Source: Collinsella sp. AM33-4BH
GTDB lineage: Bacteria > Actinomycetota > Coriobacteriia > Coriobacteriales > Coriobacteriaceae
NCBI RefSeq assembly: GCF_003469205.1
Contig: NZ_QSIN01000002.1
Location: 124,001 to 188,000 of the forward strand
Direction of reading: 5' to 3'
Length of the DNA stretch: 64,000 nucleotides
Positions within the stretch are counted from its first letter, which is position 1, and the number at the start of each line of letters is the position of its first letter. Under the pieces are notes generated by a model. It was not told the origin of the DNA, did not search any database, and worked only from the letters and a program-made list of their open reading frames with translations. Below, piece by piece: positions 16,557-26,491 of the stretch. The position numbers and the translations under genes were made by a program.

Positions 16557-16674
16557 GGCGGGGCGTTCTCACCTTTGCTCGCTGCAAGTTCCGCACGAGC
16601 CGAAGAGCACTTAATGTGCTCTTCGTGCGAGCAGGACTATCCGCAGCAGCGAGTAAAGGTGAGAACGCCCCGCC
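16557..16674 (+). repeat. 118-base near-perfect palindrome upstream of leuS
   Basis: The left arm 16557-16585 and right arm 16646-16674 are 29 bases long and pair throughout, with one G-U wobble that is tolerated only in plus-strand RNA. An inner stem, CGAAGAGCAC (16601-16610) and GTGCTCTTCG (16616-16625), closes over TTAAT. The element ends 16 bases before the leuS ribosome-binding site. It could be a leader hairpin that affects leuS, a strong terminator of upstream transcription, or a remnant of a palindromic mobile repeat. It lacks the features of a T-box. Confidence 0.6.
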
Positions 16675-16700
16675 CCAACCCAGCTAACAAAGGAGCTGAT

Positions 16701-19277
16701 ATGTGCGATTGCACAGATCATAAGGACGAGATCCCTGCCTACGACGCACAGGCCATTGAGTCCAAGTGGATGAAGGCGTGGGAGGACTCCAACCTCTTTG
16801 CCGTCGACACCGACGAAAGTAAGCCCAAGAAGTACGTGCTCGAGATGTTCCCGTATCCGTCGGGCGACCTGCACATGGGCCACGCGCGCAACTATACCAT
16901 CGGCGATGCCATGGCCCGTCAGGCCCGCATGCGCGGCTACGATGTGCTGCACCCCATCGGCTTTGACGCCTTTGGCCTGCCTGCAGAGAACGCCGCTATC
17001 AAGCACAACACGCAGGCTGCTGCCTGGACGTACAAGAACATGGACCAGGCGCTCGCCACGATGAAGCGTATGGGCTTTTCCTACGATCTGGATCGCATGG
17101 TCAAGACCTGCAGCCCCGATTATTACCGCTGGGGCCAGTGGATCTTTGAGAAGTTGTGGGAAAAGGGCCTGGTCTACCGTAAGAAGAACCCGGTCAACTG
17201 GTGCCCCACCTGCAAGACCGTTCTGGCCAACGAGCAGGTCACCGAGGGCAAGTGTTGGCGCTGCGGCACCGAGCCCGAGAAGCGCGATCTGGAGCAGTGG
17301 TACTTCAAGATCACCGAGTACTCCCAAGAGCTACTCGACGATCTGGAGAAGCTCCCCGGCTGGCCCGAGCGCGTCAAGCAGATGCAGGCCAACTGGATCG
17401 GTCGCTCCGAGGGCGCCGAGGTCGACTTTACCCTGTGCGACAAGGATGGCGAGCCCATCGAGGGCGACGAGGGCAAGATCACCGTCTTCACCACGCGTGC
17501 CGATACGCTCTTCGGTGTCTCCTTCTTTGTCCTGGCCCCCGAGTACGCTCGTCTGCACGAGCTCGTCGAGGGCACGGAGTACGAGGAGGCCGTGACCAAG
17601 ATCCTCGAGGACTCCAAGCATATCTCCGCCGTCGAGCGTGCCCAGGGTACCCTCGAGAAGCACGGCGCCTTTACGGGCCGCTACGTGGTAAACCCCGTCA
17701 ACGGCGAGAAGATCCCCGTGTGGGTTGCTGACTATGTCGTTGCCGACTACGGCACCGGTGCCGTCATGGCCGTTCCCTGCGGCGACCAGCGCGACTTTGA
17801 GTTCGCCCGCAAGTACGACCTGCCTATCGTGCCGATCATCCTGGACGATGAGGATCGCGCTGCCGTCGAGGCTAGCGGCGAGACCATCGACACCTTCCAT
17901 GCCGAGAACGTCGACTGGGATTGCGCCCACGCTGCCGAGGGCACGCTCGTCCAGTCGGGCAAGTACACCGGCATGCGCGGCGGCAAGCACTCTGAGGGCG
18001 AGGCTGCCATCGTGGCCGACCTCGAGGCCATGGGCTGCGGCCGTCGCAAGGTCGAGTTCCGCCTGCGCGACTGGCTCATCAGCCGTCAGCGTTACTGGGG
18101 CAACCCCATCCCGGCCATCCACTGCGAGCACTGCGGCATCGTGCCCGTGCCCGAGGACCAGCTGCCGGTGACGCTGCCCGAGAACCTGGACCTGGGTGCC
18201 GGCGAGACCCTCGCCGAGTGCAAGGAGTTCTACGAGACCACCTGCCCGGTCTGTGGTCGCCCGGCCAAGCGCGAGACCGATACCATGGACACCTTCACCT
18301 GCTCCAGCTGGTATTACCTGCGCTATGCCGACCCGCACAACACCGAGCTGCCCTTCTCCCGTGAGGCCGCCGATCGTTGGATGCCCGTCGATAACTACAT
18401 CGGCGGCATCGAGCACGCTATTCTGCACCTGCTCTACAGCCGCTTCTTTACCAAGGCGCTTCGCGACCTGGGCCTGCTGAGTGTGGACGAGCCCTTCACT
18501 AACCTGCTGTGCCAGGGTATGGTCAAGGACGAGAACGGCGACACCATGTCCAAGTCCAAGGGCAATGTCGTGCCCCCGAGCTCGGTCATCGAGCCCTACG
18601 GCGCCGACACCATGCGTCTGGCGATCCTGTTTATCGCCCCGCCCGAGAAGGATTTCGACTGGGACCCCAAGGCCGTTGAGGGCGCCAACCGCTTCATCAA
18701 GCGCGCCTGGCGTATCGTTTGGCAGCTCGTCCAGTCCGGCGACGCCAGCGTGGCTTTCGACAAGTCAGCGCTCGACGAGGTTGCGATGAAGCTCTATCGC
18801 GAGCGTCACCGCACCATCGCCAAGTGCACCGAGGACTTCGATCGCGGCCAGTTCAACACCGCCATCTCGGCCGTCATGGAGCTCGTCAACGCGGCGAGCG
18901 CCTACCTCAACGCCACTGAGGTCGCTTTCCGTGACAAGGCGCTGTGCTACGGCGTGGCTAAGGATATCGTGAGCGTCCTTGCCCCCATCTGCCCGTTCTG
19001 GGCCGACGAGCTGTGGCATGAGGCGCTCGGCTGCGAGGGCAATGCCTACACCGCCGCCTGGCCCGAGTTCGACTTGGCCGAGTCCATCGAGAACACGGTG
19101 CAGATCGTCGTCCAGGTGCTCGGCAAGGTCCGTGGCCGCATCGACGTCGCCCGCGACGCCTCCAACGAGGAGATGCAGGCTGCCGCCGAGGCCGCCGTCG
19201 CCAAGTGGACCGAGGGTAAGACCGTTGTCAAGGCCATCTGCGTACCCGGCAAGCTGGTCAACCTAGTGGTTAAGTAA
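16701..19277 (+). CDS. leuS: Leucyl-tRNA synthetase
   Basis: 858 residues from ATG 16701, preceded by AAAGGAG; the longer open frame upstream runs through the palindrome and is not coding. It charges tRNA-Leu. Class I motifs: HMGH near 58, in [16 protein letters not shown], and MSKSKG near 616. Two cysteine pairs, in CPTCKT and CWRCG, suggest the zinc-binding insertion. The CP1 editing domain holds the TRADTLFG and GTGAVMAVP blocks. A strong terminator follows at 19306. No T-box is seen upstream. Confidence 0.97.
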   Translation: MCDCTDHKDEIPAYDAQAIESKWMKAWEDSNLFAVDTDESKPKKYVLEMFPYPSGDLHMGHARNYTIGDAMARQARMRGYDVLHPIGFDAFGLPAENAAIKHNTQAAAWTYKNMDQALATMKRMGFSYDLDRMVKTCSPDYYRWGQWIFEKLWEKGLVYRKKNPVNWCPTCKTVLANEQVTEGKCWRCGTEPEKRDLEQWYFKITEYSQELLDDLEKLPGWPERVKQMQANWIGRSEGAEVDFTLCDKDGEPIEGDEGKITVFTTRADTLFGVSFFVLAPEYARLHELVEGTEYEEAVTKILEDSKHISAVERAQGTLEKHGAFTGRYVVNPVNGEKIPVWVADYVVADYGTGAVMAVPCGDQRDFEFARKYDLPIVPIILDDEDRAAVEASGETIDTFHAENVDWDCAHAAEGTLVQSGKYTGMRGGKHSEGEAAIVADLEAMGCGRRKVEFRLRDWLISRQRYWGNPIPAIHCEHCGIVPVPEDQLPVTLPENLDLGAGETLAECKEFYETTCPVCGRPAKRETDTMDTFTCSSWYYLRYADPHNTELPFSREAADRWMPVDNYIGGIEHAILHLLYSRFFTKALRDLGLLSVDEPFTNLLCQGMVKDENGDTMSKSKGNVVPPSSVIEPYGADTMRLAILFIAPPEKDFDWDPKAVEGANRFIKRAWRIVWQLVQSGDASVAFDKSALDEVAMKLYRERHRTIAKCTEDFDRGQFNTAISAVMELVNAASAYLNATEVAFRDKALCYGVAKDIVSVLAPICPFWADELWHEALGCEGNAYTAAWPEFDLAESIENTVQIVVQVLGKVRGRIDVARDASNEEMQAAAEAAVAKWTEGKTVVKAICVPGKLVNLVVK

Positions 19278-19305
19278 ACGCCGCACGTATAGCCGGCGTG
19301 TAAAA

Positions 19306-19345
19306 GACGAGGGACGATCCGGCTGGATCGCCCCTCGTTTTGTTT
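19306..19345 (+). terminator. Intrinsic terminator of leuS
   Basis: CGATCC (19315-19320) and GGATCG (19325-19330) around GGCT, extended by GAGGG/CCCTC, followed by TTTTGTTTTG. A standard rho-independent site. Confidence 0.85.
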
Positions 19346-19428
19346 TGTCTGCTCGCGGCGCCCGCGGTCAATTGTTCTATTCTTGTGGAGATGCTGTGGG
19401 CGCGCTGACCTGCGAGTTTCTGTTGTGC

Positions 19429-19457
19429 TTGCACGTTTTCGCAGGTATTGGTATAGT
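19429..19457 (+). promoter_or_regulatory. Promoter of the rimP-nusA-infB operon
   Basis: The -35 box is TTGCAC (19429-19434) and the -10 box is TATAGT (19452-19457), with a 17-base spacer. This is the clearest sigma-70 type promoter in the window. Transcription would start near 19464, about 70 bases before rimP. Confidence 0.75.
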
Positions 19458-19484
19458 TTGCTTGCAAATGAAGTTGTAATTGAA

Positions 19485-19516
19485 AGAAGTGGGGTTTCGG
19501 CCCCGCTTCTTTTTTG
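19485..19516 (+). terminator. Leader terminator/attenuator of the rimP-nusA operon
   Basis: AGAAGTGGGG (19485-19494) pairs with CCCCGCTTCT (19501-19510), one G-U pair, loop TTTCGG, followed by TTTTTT. It sits about 20 bases after the predicted start site and 20 bases before the rimP ATG. There is no gene for it to end, so it is best explained as an attenuator. NusA stimulates termination at such hairpins and is encoded in the same operon, so autogenous control is plausible. Confidence 0.7.
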
Positions 19517-19535
19517 TATGGATGGAGGTGCCGCA

Positions 19536-20030
19536 ATGGTCAAGACCAAGACCGAGCAGGCGATCATCGACGCGCTCGAGGCCGTTGCTCCCCAGCACGA
19601 TGTCGACATTGTCGACGTTGAGCTCGTGGGTGCCACCAAGGCCCCCTGCGTGCGCGTGCGTATCGAGGGTGCCGAGGGTCAGAGCCTGTCGCTCAATGAC
19701 GTCACGGCCAACACCAAGTGGGTCGGCGATGTGATTGAGGAGCTCGACCCTATCTCTTCGAGCTATACGCTTGAGGTGTCGAGCCCGGGCATGGCGCGCC
19801 CGCTGCGCCGTCCGCGCGACTTTGCCCGCTTTGTGGGCGAGAACTGTGAGCTCACCTCCACCGCCTCCGAGGGCCGTCGCAAGTACGCCGGCAAGATTGC
19901 GGCTGCGACCGAGACCGACGTGACCCTCGAGCTCGAGGACGGCGAGTCCGTCACCCTCGATTTCTCTGATGTTAAAAAGTGCAAGTTGAAGCCCACCTAC
20001 GACTTCAAGCCCGCGAAGGAAGGAAAGTAA
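19536..20030 (+). CDS. rimP: Ribosome maturation factor RimP
   Basis: 164 residues from ATG 19536 after GGAGGTG. It helps assemble the 30S subunit. The N-terminal domain has DIVDVELVGATKAPCVRVRIEGAEG, followed by the GMARPLRRPRDFARFVGE block and a C-terminal SH3-like domain with YAGKIAAAT and VTLDFSDVKKCKL. The longer open frame toward 19383 spans the leader terminator and is not coding. First gene of the operon, immediately before nusA. Confidence 0.93.
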   Translation: MVKTKTEQAIIDALEAVAPQHDVDIVDVELVGATKAPCVRVRIEGAEGQSLSLNDVTANTKWVGDVIEELDPISSSYTLEVSSPGMARPLRRPRDFARFVGENCELTSTASEGRRKYAGKIAAATETDVTLELEDGESVTLDFSDVKKCKLKPTYDFKPAKEGK

Positions 20031-20031
20031 G

Positions 20032-21279
20032 ATGGCAGCATCCGACATGATGTCCGCCCTGATGGAGCTTTGCCAGGAGAAGCACATCGACCAGCTCTAC
20101 CTGATCGACCGCCTGGAGCAGTCGCTCGCCAAGAGCTATGCCGAGATCCTGCATCTTGAGTGGGGCGCCAAGGTGACCATCGACCGCACCACCGGCAAGA
20201 TCTACGTCTACCGCCTGGAGCCGATCGACGATTCCATGGACGAGGAGGGCAACTTCACCGAGTTCGAGGAGATCGACGTCACCCCCAAGAACACGAGCCG
20301 CATCGCCGCCCAGCACGCCAAGGCCGAGATCAATGCCATCGTGCGCAACTCCGCCCGCGAGCAGATCTACGAGGAGTTCTCCGGCCGCATCGGTGACCTC
20401 ATCAGCGGCACCGTGCTGCAGTCCACGCCCGACTTCACGATCGTCAAGATTCGTGAGGGCGTCGAGGCCGAGCTGCCGCACTTCGATCAGCGCCGTTACG
20501 AGAACGAGCGCAACGAGCGCCCGATGGGTGAGCGCTACCTGCACAACCAGCATATCAAGGCCGTAATCATCGACGTTCGCGACCCCAACTCCAACCTGCA
20601 GCCGGTTCGTGGCGAGCACAGCCGTCCGCCGATCGTCATCTCCCGTACCCACCCCGAGCTCATGCGTCGTCTGTTTGAGCAGGAGGTGCCCGAGATCTAT
20701 GAGGGCACCGTCCAGATCAAGTCGATCGCCCGCGAGCCCGGCCAGCGTTCCAAGGTTGCCGTCCACTCGCTCGACGACCGCCTGGATCCCGTGGGCGCCT
20801 GCGTCGGCCCCAAGGGCAGCCGTGTTCGCGCTGTCGTGGGCGAGCTCCGTGGCGAGCGCGTCGACGTCATCCTGTGGGATGCCGATCCTGCCGTCTACGT
20901 CGCCAACGCCCTGTCGCCCGCTAAGGTCACCCGCGTCCTCATTGACGAGGAGAAGGCCTACGCCGGCGTCATCGTCCCCGACGACCAACTGTCCCTCGCC
21001 ATCGGCAAGGAGGGCCAGAACGCCCGCCTCGCCGCGCGCCTGACCGGCTGGCACATCGACATCAAGTCCGAGACGCTTGCCGCCGACATCCTCAAGAACG
21101 TTCCCGTTCACGAGGAGCCCGCCGCCGACCTGATCGGTGACGAGGAGGACGAGGACGTCCGTCGCTGCGAGTACGTGTCCGAGGACGGCATCCAGTGCCG
21201 CAACCAGGCCCGTCCCGGCTCCCGTTTCTGCGGTGTCCACGACACCGACGCCTTCGATGATGCGGAGGACCTGATCTAG
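20032..21279 (+). CDS. nusA: Transcription factor NusA with C-terminal Cys-His knuckle
   Basis: 415 residues. NusA controls pausing, termination and antitermination. Order: N-terminal RNA polymerase-binding domain, S1 domain ([20 protein letters not shown]), then two KH domains ([45 protein letters not shown]). The C-terminus carries a short acidic segment and then a pattern C-x8-C-x9-C-x2-H (RRCEYVS, QCRNQ, FCGVH, about 379-405) that looks like a zinc knuckle and is not part of ordinary NusA. The ylxR and ylxQ genes usually found after nusA are missing; infB follows directly. Confidence 0.95.
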   Translation: MAASDMMSALMELCQEKHIDQLYLIDRLEQSLAKSYAEILHLEWGAKVTIDRTTGKIYVYRLEPIDDSMDEEGNFTEFEEIDVTPKNTSRIAAQHAKAEINAIVRNSAREQIYEEFSGRIGDLISGTVLQSTPDFTIVKIREGVEAELPHFDQRRYENERNERPMGERYLHNQHIKAVIIDVRDPNSNLQPVRGEHSRPPIVISRTHPELMRRLFEQEVPEIYEGTVQIKSIAREPGQRSKVAVHSLDDRLDPVGACVGPKGSRVRAVVGELRGERVDVILWDADPAVYVANALSPAKVTRVLIDEEKAYAGVIVPDDQLSLAIGKEGQNARLAARLTGWHIDIKSETLAADILKNVPVHEEPAADLIGDEEDEDVRRCEYVSEDGIQCRNQARPGSRFCGVHDTDAFDDAEDLI

Positions 21280-21370
21280 CGCGCGGTCGCGCCGGGCAGG
21301 TCCCAGCGCATACCCCACGCTCGTTCAGTCTCTAGGCACCCAAGGTGCCAGAAAGGGTAGGTGAAGTCAT

Positions 21371-24085
21371 ATGGCAAAAGTCCGTGTGTCCACCCTGGCC
21401 AAAGAGTTCGGCATGACCTCCAAGGAACTGATGGGTCATCTCGCCGAAATGAAGATTCCCGCTAAGTCCGCTTCCTCCACCTTGGAGGACGCCTATGTCG
21501 CCATGGTCCGCAAGCAGCTCGCCTCGGTGATCGAGGCCCGCGCTCAGGAAGTCGAGGCCGCCAAGCAGGCCGAGGAGCAGGCAGCTGCCGCCGAGGAGGC
21601 AGCACGTGCTGCCGAGGCAGAGCGCGAGCGCATCGCCGCCGAGAAGGCGCGCGAGGAGGAGCGCCGGCAGTTCGCCGCCGCCCAGGCTGCCGAGGAGGCC
21701 GCCCGCGCCGAGGCCGAGGCCAAGAAGAAGGCCGAGCAGGAGCGCCTTGCCCGCGAGAAGGAGGAGGCTGCCCGCGAGGCCCAGCGCCGCGCCGTTCCCG
21801 CTTCCGACTCCGGTTCGCGTTTCCGTTCGCTGCTTGACCAGATTGCCGCACAGGAGACCGTGCTCAAGGAGAAGAAGGACGCCGAGCAGAAGGCCAAGGC
21901 CGAGCGCGCTGCCGAGCGCGGCAACCGTCGTGGCGGCAACAACGACCGTCGCGGTGGCCGTCGTAACGATCGCAACGCCTCCGACAACAACTCCGAGCGC
22001 AACGCCTCCGAGAGCCGTCCCCACAGCCATCGCACCAATGCCAGCAACAACGTCGCTGCCGGTATGGACTTCCCCAACCCCGACAAGCAGGGCAAGGGCA
22101 AGAAGCGCAAGGGCGGTCACAACAACGAAGAGGACCACTACAGCCGCATGGCGCGCGAGGCCGAGGAGTACAGCCGCGAGAAGGTGCTCGAGGAGGCTCG
22201 TGCCGCCGTCGAGGAGGCCTCTCGCGAGTCCACCGGTCGCCGCAAAAAGCGCAAGGAGAAGCGCGAGCGCGAAGCTGCCAAGGCTCAGGAGGAGCGCAAG
22301 ATAGAGGAGGCGCTGGCCCAGGGCGTGAACCCCGAGGAGCTCGATGCCATCAAGGTCTCCCAGGGCGTTACGGTCCAGGAGCTCGCCGAGGCGCTCGACG
22401 TTCCGGCCAACGATATCATCAAGCGCCTGTTCCTGCTGGGCACGCCGCTCACCATGACGCAGTCCATGTCCGACGACCTCGTCGAGCTCGTTGCCGACGA
22501 CCTGGGTCGTCAGATCAAGATCATCACCCCCGAGGAGGAGAACACCTTCTCGTTCTACGACGATCCCGCCGACCTTAAGCCGCGCGCACCGGTCGTCACC
22601 GTCATGGGCCACGTCGACCACGGTAAGACGTCGCTGCTCGACGCCATCCGTCACACCGGCGTCGCTGCCGGCGAGGCGGGCGGCATTACCCAGGCCATCG
22701 GCGCTTCGCAGGTCATGATCAACGACCGCAAGATCACCTTCATCGATACCCCTGGCCACGCCACCTTTACGGCCATGCGTGCCCGTGGTGCCAAGGTGAC
22801 CGACATCGTCATTCTGATCGTGGCCGCCGACGACGGCGTCATGCCCCAGACCATCGAGTCGATCAATCACGCCAAGGCCGCCGGCGTACCCATCGTCGTC
22901 GCCGTCAACAAGATCGATAAGCCGGGTGCCAACCCCGACCGCGTGCGCCAGGAGCTCACCGAGTACGGCATCATCCCCGAGGAGTGGGGTGGACAGAACA
23001 TGTTCGTCAACATCTCGGCCAAGCAGAAGATCGGTATCGACGACCTGCTCGAGACCGTGCTGCTCCAGGCCGACGTGCTCGAGCTCAAGGCCAACCCCGA
23101 CACTTTTGCCTCCGGTAACGTCCTCGAGGCTAAGCTCGACAAGGGCCGCGGTTCGGTTGCCACGGTGCTCGTGACCCGCGGTACCCTGCACGTGGGCGAT
23201 ACGCTGGTCGCCGGCCTTACCTACGGTCGCGTCCGCGCCATGCTCGATCCCAAGGGCAACGCCGTCACCGAGGCCGGTCCTTCCGACGCCGTCGAGATCC
23301 TGGGCCTGCAGTCCGTGCCCAACGCCGGCGACGAGTTCCGCGTTTTCGAGGACGAGCGCGAGGCTCGCGCCCTGGCCGATGAGCGTTCACTCAAGGCCCG
23401 TATCGAGGAGCAGAGCCGCGTCAAGCACGTCACGCTCGAGAACCTCTTCGAGACCATTGCCGACGCCGAGGTCAAGGAGCTCAACCTGATCATCAAGGCC
23501 GACGTCCAGGGTTCCATCGAGGCCCTTCAGGACTCGCTCGACAAGATGGATCAGTCCGAGGTTCGCATCAACACGATCCACTCCGCCGTTGGTGCCATCA
23601 ACGAGACCGACGTCGTCCTGGCCGACGCCTCCAACGCCATCATCATCGGCTTTGGTGTCCGCCCCGACGGTAAGGCGCGTTCCGCCGCCGAGCGCGAGGG
23701 CGTCGAGATCCGTTGCTACGACGTCATCTACAAGTGCCTCGAGGAGCTCGACGCTGCCCGTATCGGCATGCTCAAGCCCACCGAGGTCGAGGTCTCCACG
23801 GGTACCGCGACCGTCCTGGACACCTTCAAGGTGCCTAAAGTCGGTATCGCCGCCGGTGTCCGCGTCGAAGAGGGCGAGATCGCCGCGACCGATTCCGTGC
23901 GTCTGGTGCGCGACGGCATCGTGGTCTTCAACGGCAAGATCGCCTCGATGCGTCACTACAAGGACGAGGCCAAGAGCCTCAAGAGCGGTTCCGAGGGCGG
24001 CATTGGCCTGGAGAACTTCCAGGACATCAAGCCCGGCGACCAGATCGAGGGTTACCGTATCGACCAGGTTGCCCGTACCGAGTAG
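21371..24085 (+). CDS. infB: Translation initiation factor IF-2
   Basis: 904 residues. A GTPase that places initiator tRNA on the 30S subunit. The N-terminal IF2_N motif is [24 protein letters not shown], then a long charged region (Ala, Glu, Lys, Arg-rich, then [18 protein letters not shown]). G1 is GHVDHGKT near 413, G3 DTPGHATF and G4 NKID. The C-terminal domain ends with the usual fMet-tRNA-binding region. It follows nusA by 91 bases and is followed by rbfA. Confidence 0.97.
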   Translation: MAKVRVSTLAKEFGMTSKELMGHLAEMKIPAKSASSTLEDAYVAMVRKQLASVIEARAQEVEAAKQAEEQAAAAEEAARAAEAERERIAAEKAREEERRQFAAAQAAEEAARAEAEAKKKAEQERLAREKEEAAREAQRRAVPASDSGSRFRSLLDQIAAQETVLKEKKDAEQKAKAERAAERGNRRGGNNDRRGGRRNDRNASDNNSERNASESRPHSHRTNASNNVAAGMDFPNPDKQGKGKKRKGGHNNEEDHYSRMAREAEEYSREKVLEEARAAVEEASRESTGRRKKRKEKREREAAKAQEERKIEEALAQGVNPEELDAIKVSQGVTVQELAEALDVPANDIIKRLFLLGTPLTMTQSMSDDLVELVADDLGRQIKIITPEEENTFSFYDDPADLKPRAPVVTVMGHVDHGKTSLLDAIRHTGVAAGEAGGITQAIGASQVMINDRKITFIDTPGHATFTAMRARGAKVTDIVILIVAADDGVMPQTIESINHAKAAGVPIVVAVNKIDKPGANPDRVRQELTEYGIIPEEWGGQNMFVNISAKQKIGIDDLLETVLLQADVLELKANPDTFASGNVLEAKLDKGRGSVATVLVTRGTLHVGDTLVAGLTYGRVRAMLDPKGNAVTEAGPSDAVEILGLQSVPNAGDEFRVFEDEREARALADERSLKARIEEQSRVKHVTLENLFETIADAEVKELNLIIKADVQGSIEALQDSLDKMDQSEVRINTIHSAVGAINETDVVLADASNAIIIGFGVRPDGKARSAAEREGVEIRCYDVIYKCLEELDAARIGMLKPTEVEVSTGTATVLDTFKVPKVGIAAGVRVEEGEIAATDSVRLVRDGIVVFNGKIASMRHYKDEAKSLKSGSEGGIGLENFQDIKPGDQIEGYRIDQVARTE

Positions 24086-24096
24086 GGGGTAGCGCT

Positions 24097-24507
24097 ATGA
24101 AGCAAACGCAGGCAACCCGCCGTCTGGGCGAGCAGCTTCGCGAGAAGCTCGGTTATATCCTGCTCTTTGAGGTTTCCGATCCGCGTCTCGACCTGGTTAC
24201 TTTGACCGCGGTCGAGGTCGCGGTGGACCGTTCGTTCGCGCGTGTGTTCGTGTCGTGCGATGCGAGCCGCTACGACGAGGTCATGGAGGCGCTCGCAAGC
24301 GCTAAGGGCCGTATTCGGAGCCTGTTGGCTCGCTCGCTCGATTGGCGTGTTACGCCCGAGCTCGATTTTCGCATCGATCGCTCGACCGATGAGGCCGAGC
24401 GCATCACGCGTGCGCTGGAAAACGTTCCCGCCACGCTTGCGATCGAAAAGGACGAGGACGGCTATCCGATAGCGGATGCCGCCCAGGAGGCGGCTTTAGA
24501 TGACTAA
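24097..24507 (+). CDS. rbfA: Ribosome-binding factor A
   Basis: 136 residues; a single KH-like domain that binds the 30S subunit and aids 16S rRNA maturation. Recognised by ATRRLGEQLREKLGYILLFEVSDPRLDLVTLTAVEV, the RSFARVFVS strand and the C-terminal TPELDFRIDRSTDEAERI. The start ATG 24097 lies 11 bases after infB, and the stop overlaps nrnA by eight bases, so the genes are coupled. Confidence 0.94.
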   Translation: MKQTQATRRLGEQLREKLGYILLFEVSDPRLDLVTLTAVEVAVDRSFARVFVSCDASRYDEVMEALASAKGRIRSLLARSLDWRVTPELDFRIDRSTDEAERITRALENVPATLAIEKDEDGYPIADAAQEAALDD

Positions 24508-25543
24508 TTCCGCCGACCTCGCCTCGTGCGAGTCTGCAGATATTCAGCGACGCATCCTTGAGCTCATCGAGGGTGCGTCCTCCATTGCGATTTCGGGACA
24601 CACTTCTCCCGATGGCGACGCCCTGGGCTCCGTGTTGGGTCTGGGCCTCTCGCTTATGAAGTTTTTCCCTAACAAGGACATTGCCCTGCTGCTGGCAGAC
24701 GATGACCCGGTTCCGCGCATCTACCGCTTTATGGAAGGCTCCGATCGCCTGGTACCGGCATCTGTGTATACCGGCAATCCGGACCTGTTCATATCGGTGG
24801 ACGTACCGGTCGTCGAGCGTCTCAATAATTCCGCCGAGGTGCTTCGTCGCTCCAAGCATGTGGTGTGCTTCGATCACCATCCGGCGCGCGAGGAGTTTGC
24901 CGAGCTCAGCCTGAGGTGCGTCGAAGCTGCAGCCTGCGCCATGATCATCGACCGCTTCTTGGACAATTGCGGCATTGTCGCACGTGATGGCGTTGCGACC
25001 TGCCTGCTGTGTGGCTTGGTTACCGATACCGGCCGTTTTCAGTACCAAAACGCCGATGCCGCCGCGTTCCATGCAGCCTCGCGTCTGGTTGCCCACGGTG
25101 CCGATCCGGCGCGTGTGGCACTCGAGGTCTACCAGAGCATGCGCGTTGAGTTTTTGCACCTCAAGTCCATCGTTATGGGCCGCATCAAGACGGTGGCCCA
25201 CGGGCGCGTCGCGTATAGTTACGCGTACCAGAGTGACCTTGAGGCTTGCGGTGTCACCTCGGATGAGTGCGACGGCCTGGTCGATGTGGTTCGCTCGGTG
25301 ATGGGCGTCGAAGTCTGCCTGTTCCTGAAGGGCATTGAGGGCGATACCAAGGTGCGCGGCAACCTGCGCTCCAAGGGCGACCTCAACGTGTCCGAGATCG
25401 CTGCTGCCTTTGGCGGAGGCGGACATCCCGCTGCCGCCGGTTTCTCCAACAACGGAACGATTCTCGAGACGCTCACCGTGGCACTTCCCATGCTGGCCGA
25501 ACTGGTAGGGGAGGATCCCGCTTCGGTGACCGTCGAGCTTTAA
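24500..25543 (+). CDS. nrnA: DHH/DHHA1 phosphoesterase (NrnA-like oligoribonuclease / pAp phosphatase)
   Basis: 347 residues. The DHH domain has ISGHTSPDGDALGS (metal-binding) and CFDHHPAREEF, and the DHHA1 domain ends with FGGGGHPAAAGF. NrnA degrades 2-5 nt RNA and hydrolyses 3'-phosphoadenosine 5'-phosphate. The position between rbfA and truB is the classic one. The start overlaps the end of rbfA. Confidence 0.93.
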   Translation: MTNSADLASCESADIQRRILELIEGASSIAISGHTSPDGDALGSVLGLGLSLMKFFPNKDIALLLADDDPVPRIYRFMEGSDRLVPASVYTGNPDLFISVDVPVVERLNNSAEVLRRSKHVVCFDHHPAREEFAELSLRCVEAAACAMIIDRFLDNCGIVARDGVATCLLCGLVTDTGRFQYQNADAAAFHAASRLVAHGADPARVALEVYQSMRVEFLHLKSIVMGRIKTVAHGRVAYSYAYQSDLEACGVTSDECDGLVDVVRSVMGVEVCLFLKGIEGDTKVRGNLRSKGDLNVSEIAAAFGGGGHPAAAGFSNNGTILETLTVALPMLAELVGEDPASVTVEL

Positions 25544-25558
25544 CTTTTTGGATGGTAC

Positions 25559-26491
25559 ATGGCTCGTCGTACGCCTTCTCAACTGAATATGCTGCTCGCC
25601 GTCGATAAGCCGGTGGGCTGCACGTCCCACGATGTGGTCTCGCAATGTCGGCGCGCCCTCCATGAGCGTCGCGTCGGCCATGCCGGCACGCTCGACCCCA
25701 TGGCATCGGGTGTCATGGTGGTGGGCGTGGGTCAGGCCACCCGTCTGCTGGGTATGCTCACACTCGATACCAAAAGCTACGTCGCCGACATTTCGTTTGG
25801 CGCCGAGACCAATACCGATGATGCGGAGGGCGAGGCCGTCCGCACCGTGGCTGTTGCCAACGAGCTCCGCGATCCTGCCTATGCCCGTGAGCGCTTGGCC
25901 GCCATGCTGGGTCCGCAGATGCAGGTGCCGCCGGCGTTTTCGGCCATCTCGGTCAATGGCGTTCGCGCCTACAAGTCTGCTCGCGAGGGCAATGCGGTGG
26001 ACCTACCTCCGCGCCCCGTCGAGGTCTATGCCGCCGACCTGATCGCCGTGGGAGGCGAAGGTGATACGTGTGTGTGGACCGTGGCGTTCTCAGTGAGCAA
26101 GGGTACCTATATCCGTGCGCTCGCTCGCGACTTGGGCCGCGCCTGCGAGAGCGCCGCGCACATTTCCGCGCTGCGCCGCACGGCCTCCGGTGTTGTTTCC
26201 ATTGGCGCTTGTCATGCGGTCGAGGAGCTTTCTCCCGATTCCGCGGCTAGCTTTGCCCTGGATCCCATTGCGGCCCTGGGCGCCACGCGTGTTGACTTGC
26301 CGGGCAATCTTGCCGACGACCTGCTCTGCGGCCGACGCATTCCCGTTGAGCGTGCGCTTGCGCGCTTCGATGTCTCGAAGGCGCCGTTTGCATTGGTGCT
26401 CGATGGGGGACTTAAGGCTCTCGCCCGCATCGAGGGTGGCCGCTTTGTCATGGAGCATGTCTTTCCGCAGGCCATCGGCGGTGTTCGATGA
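25559..26491 (+). CDS. truB: tRNA pseudouridine55 synthase TruB
   Basis: 310 residues. Converts U55 in the tRNA T-loop to pseudouridine. Motifs are DKPVGCTSHDVV near the N-terminus and GHAGTLDPMASGVMVVGVG, with the catalytic Asp in TLDP. The substrate-binding strand KGTYIRALARDLG follows. A C-terminal PUA-like part is present. The stop overlaps the ribF start by four bases. Confidence 0.96.
   Translation: MARRTPSQLNMLLAVDKPVGCTSHDVVSQCRRALHERRVGHAGTLDPMASGVMVVGVGQATRLLGMLTLDTKSYVADISFGAETNTDDAEGEAVRTVAVANELRDPAYARERLAAMLGPQMQVPPAFSAISVNGVRAYKSAREGNAVDLPPRPVEVYAADLIAVGGEGDTCVWTVAFSVSKGTYIRALARDLGRACESAAHISALRRTASGVVSIGACHAVEELSPDSAASFALDPIAALGATRVDLPGNLADDLLCGRRIPVERALARFDVSKAPFALVLDGGLKALARIEGGRFVMEHVFPQAIGGVR

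Noticed and set aside
16488..16700. T-box leader for leuS
   Set aside because: No specifier loop, stem I elements or TGGN antiterminator can be found; only the large palindrome is present.
16575..16700. Longer leuS start at 16575
   Set aside because: This frame runs through the palindrome, while ATG 16701 has a strong ribosome-binding site and matches the family start.
21332..23191. 619-codon minus-strand open frame opposite infB
   Set aside because: Antisense shadow of the Ala/Glu/Lys-rich IF-2 N-terminus; repetitive Leu/Gly/Ala content and no motif.
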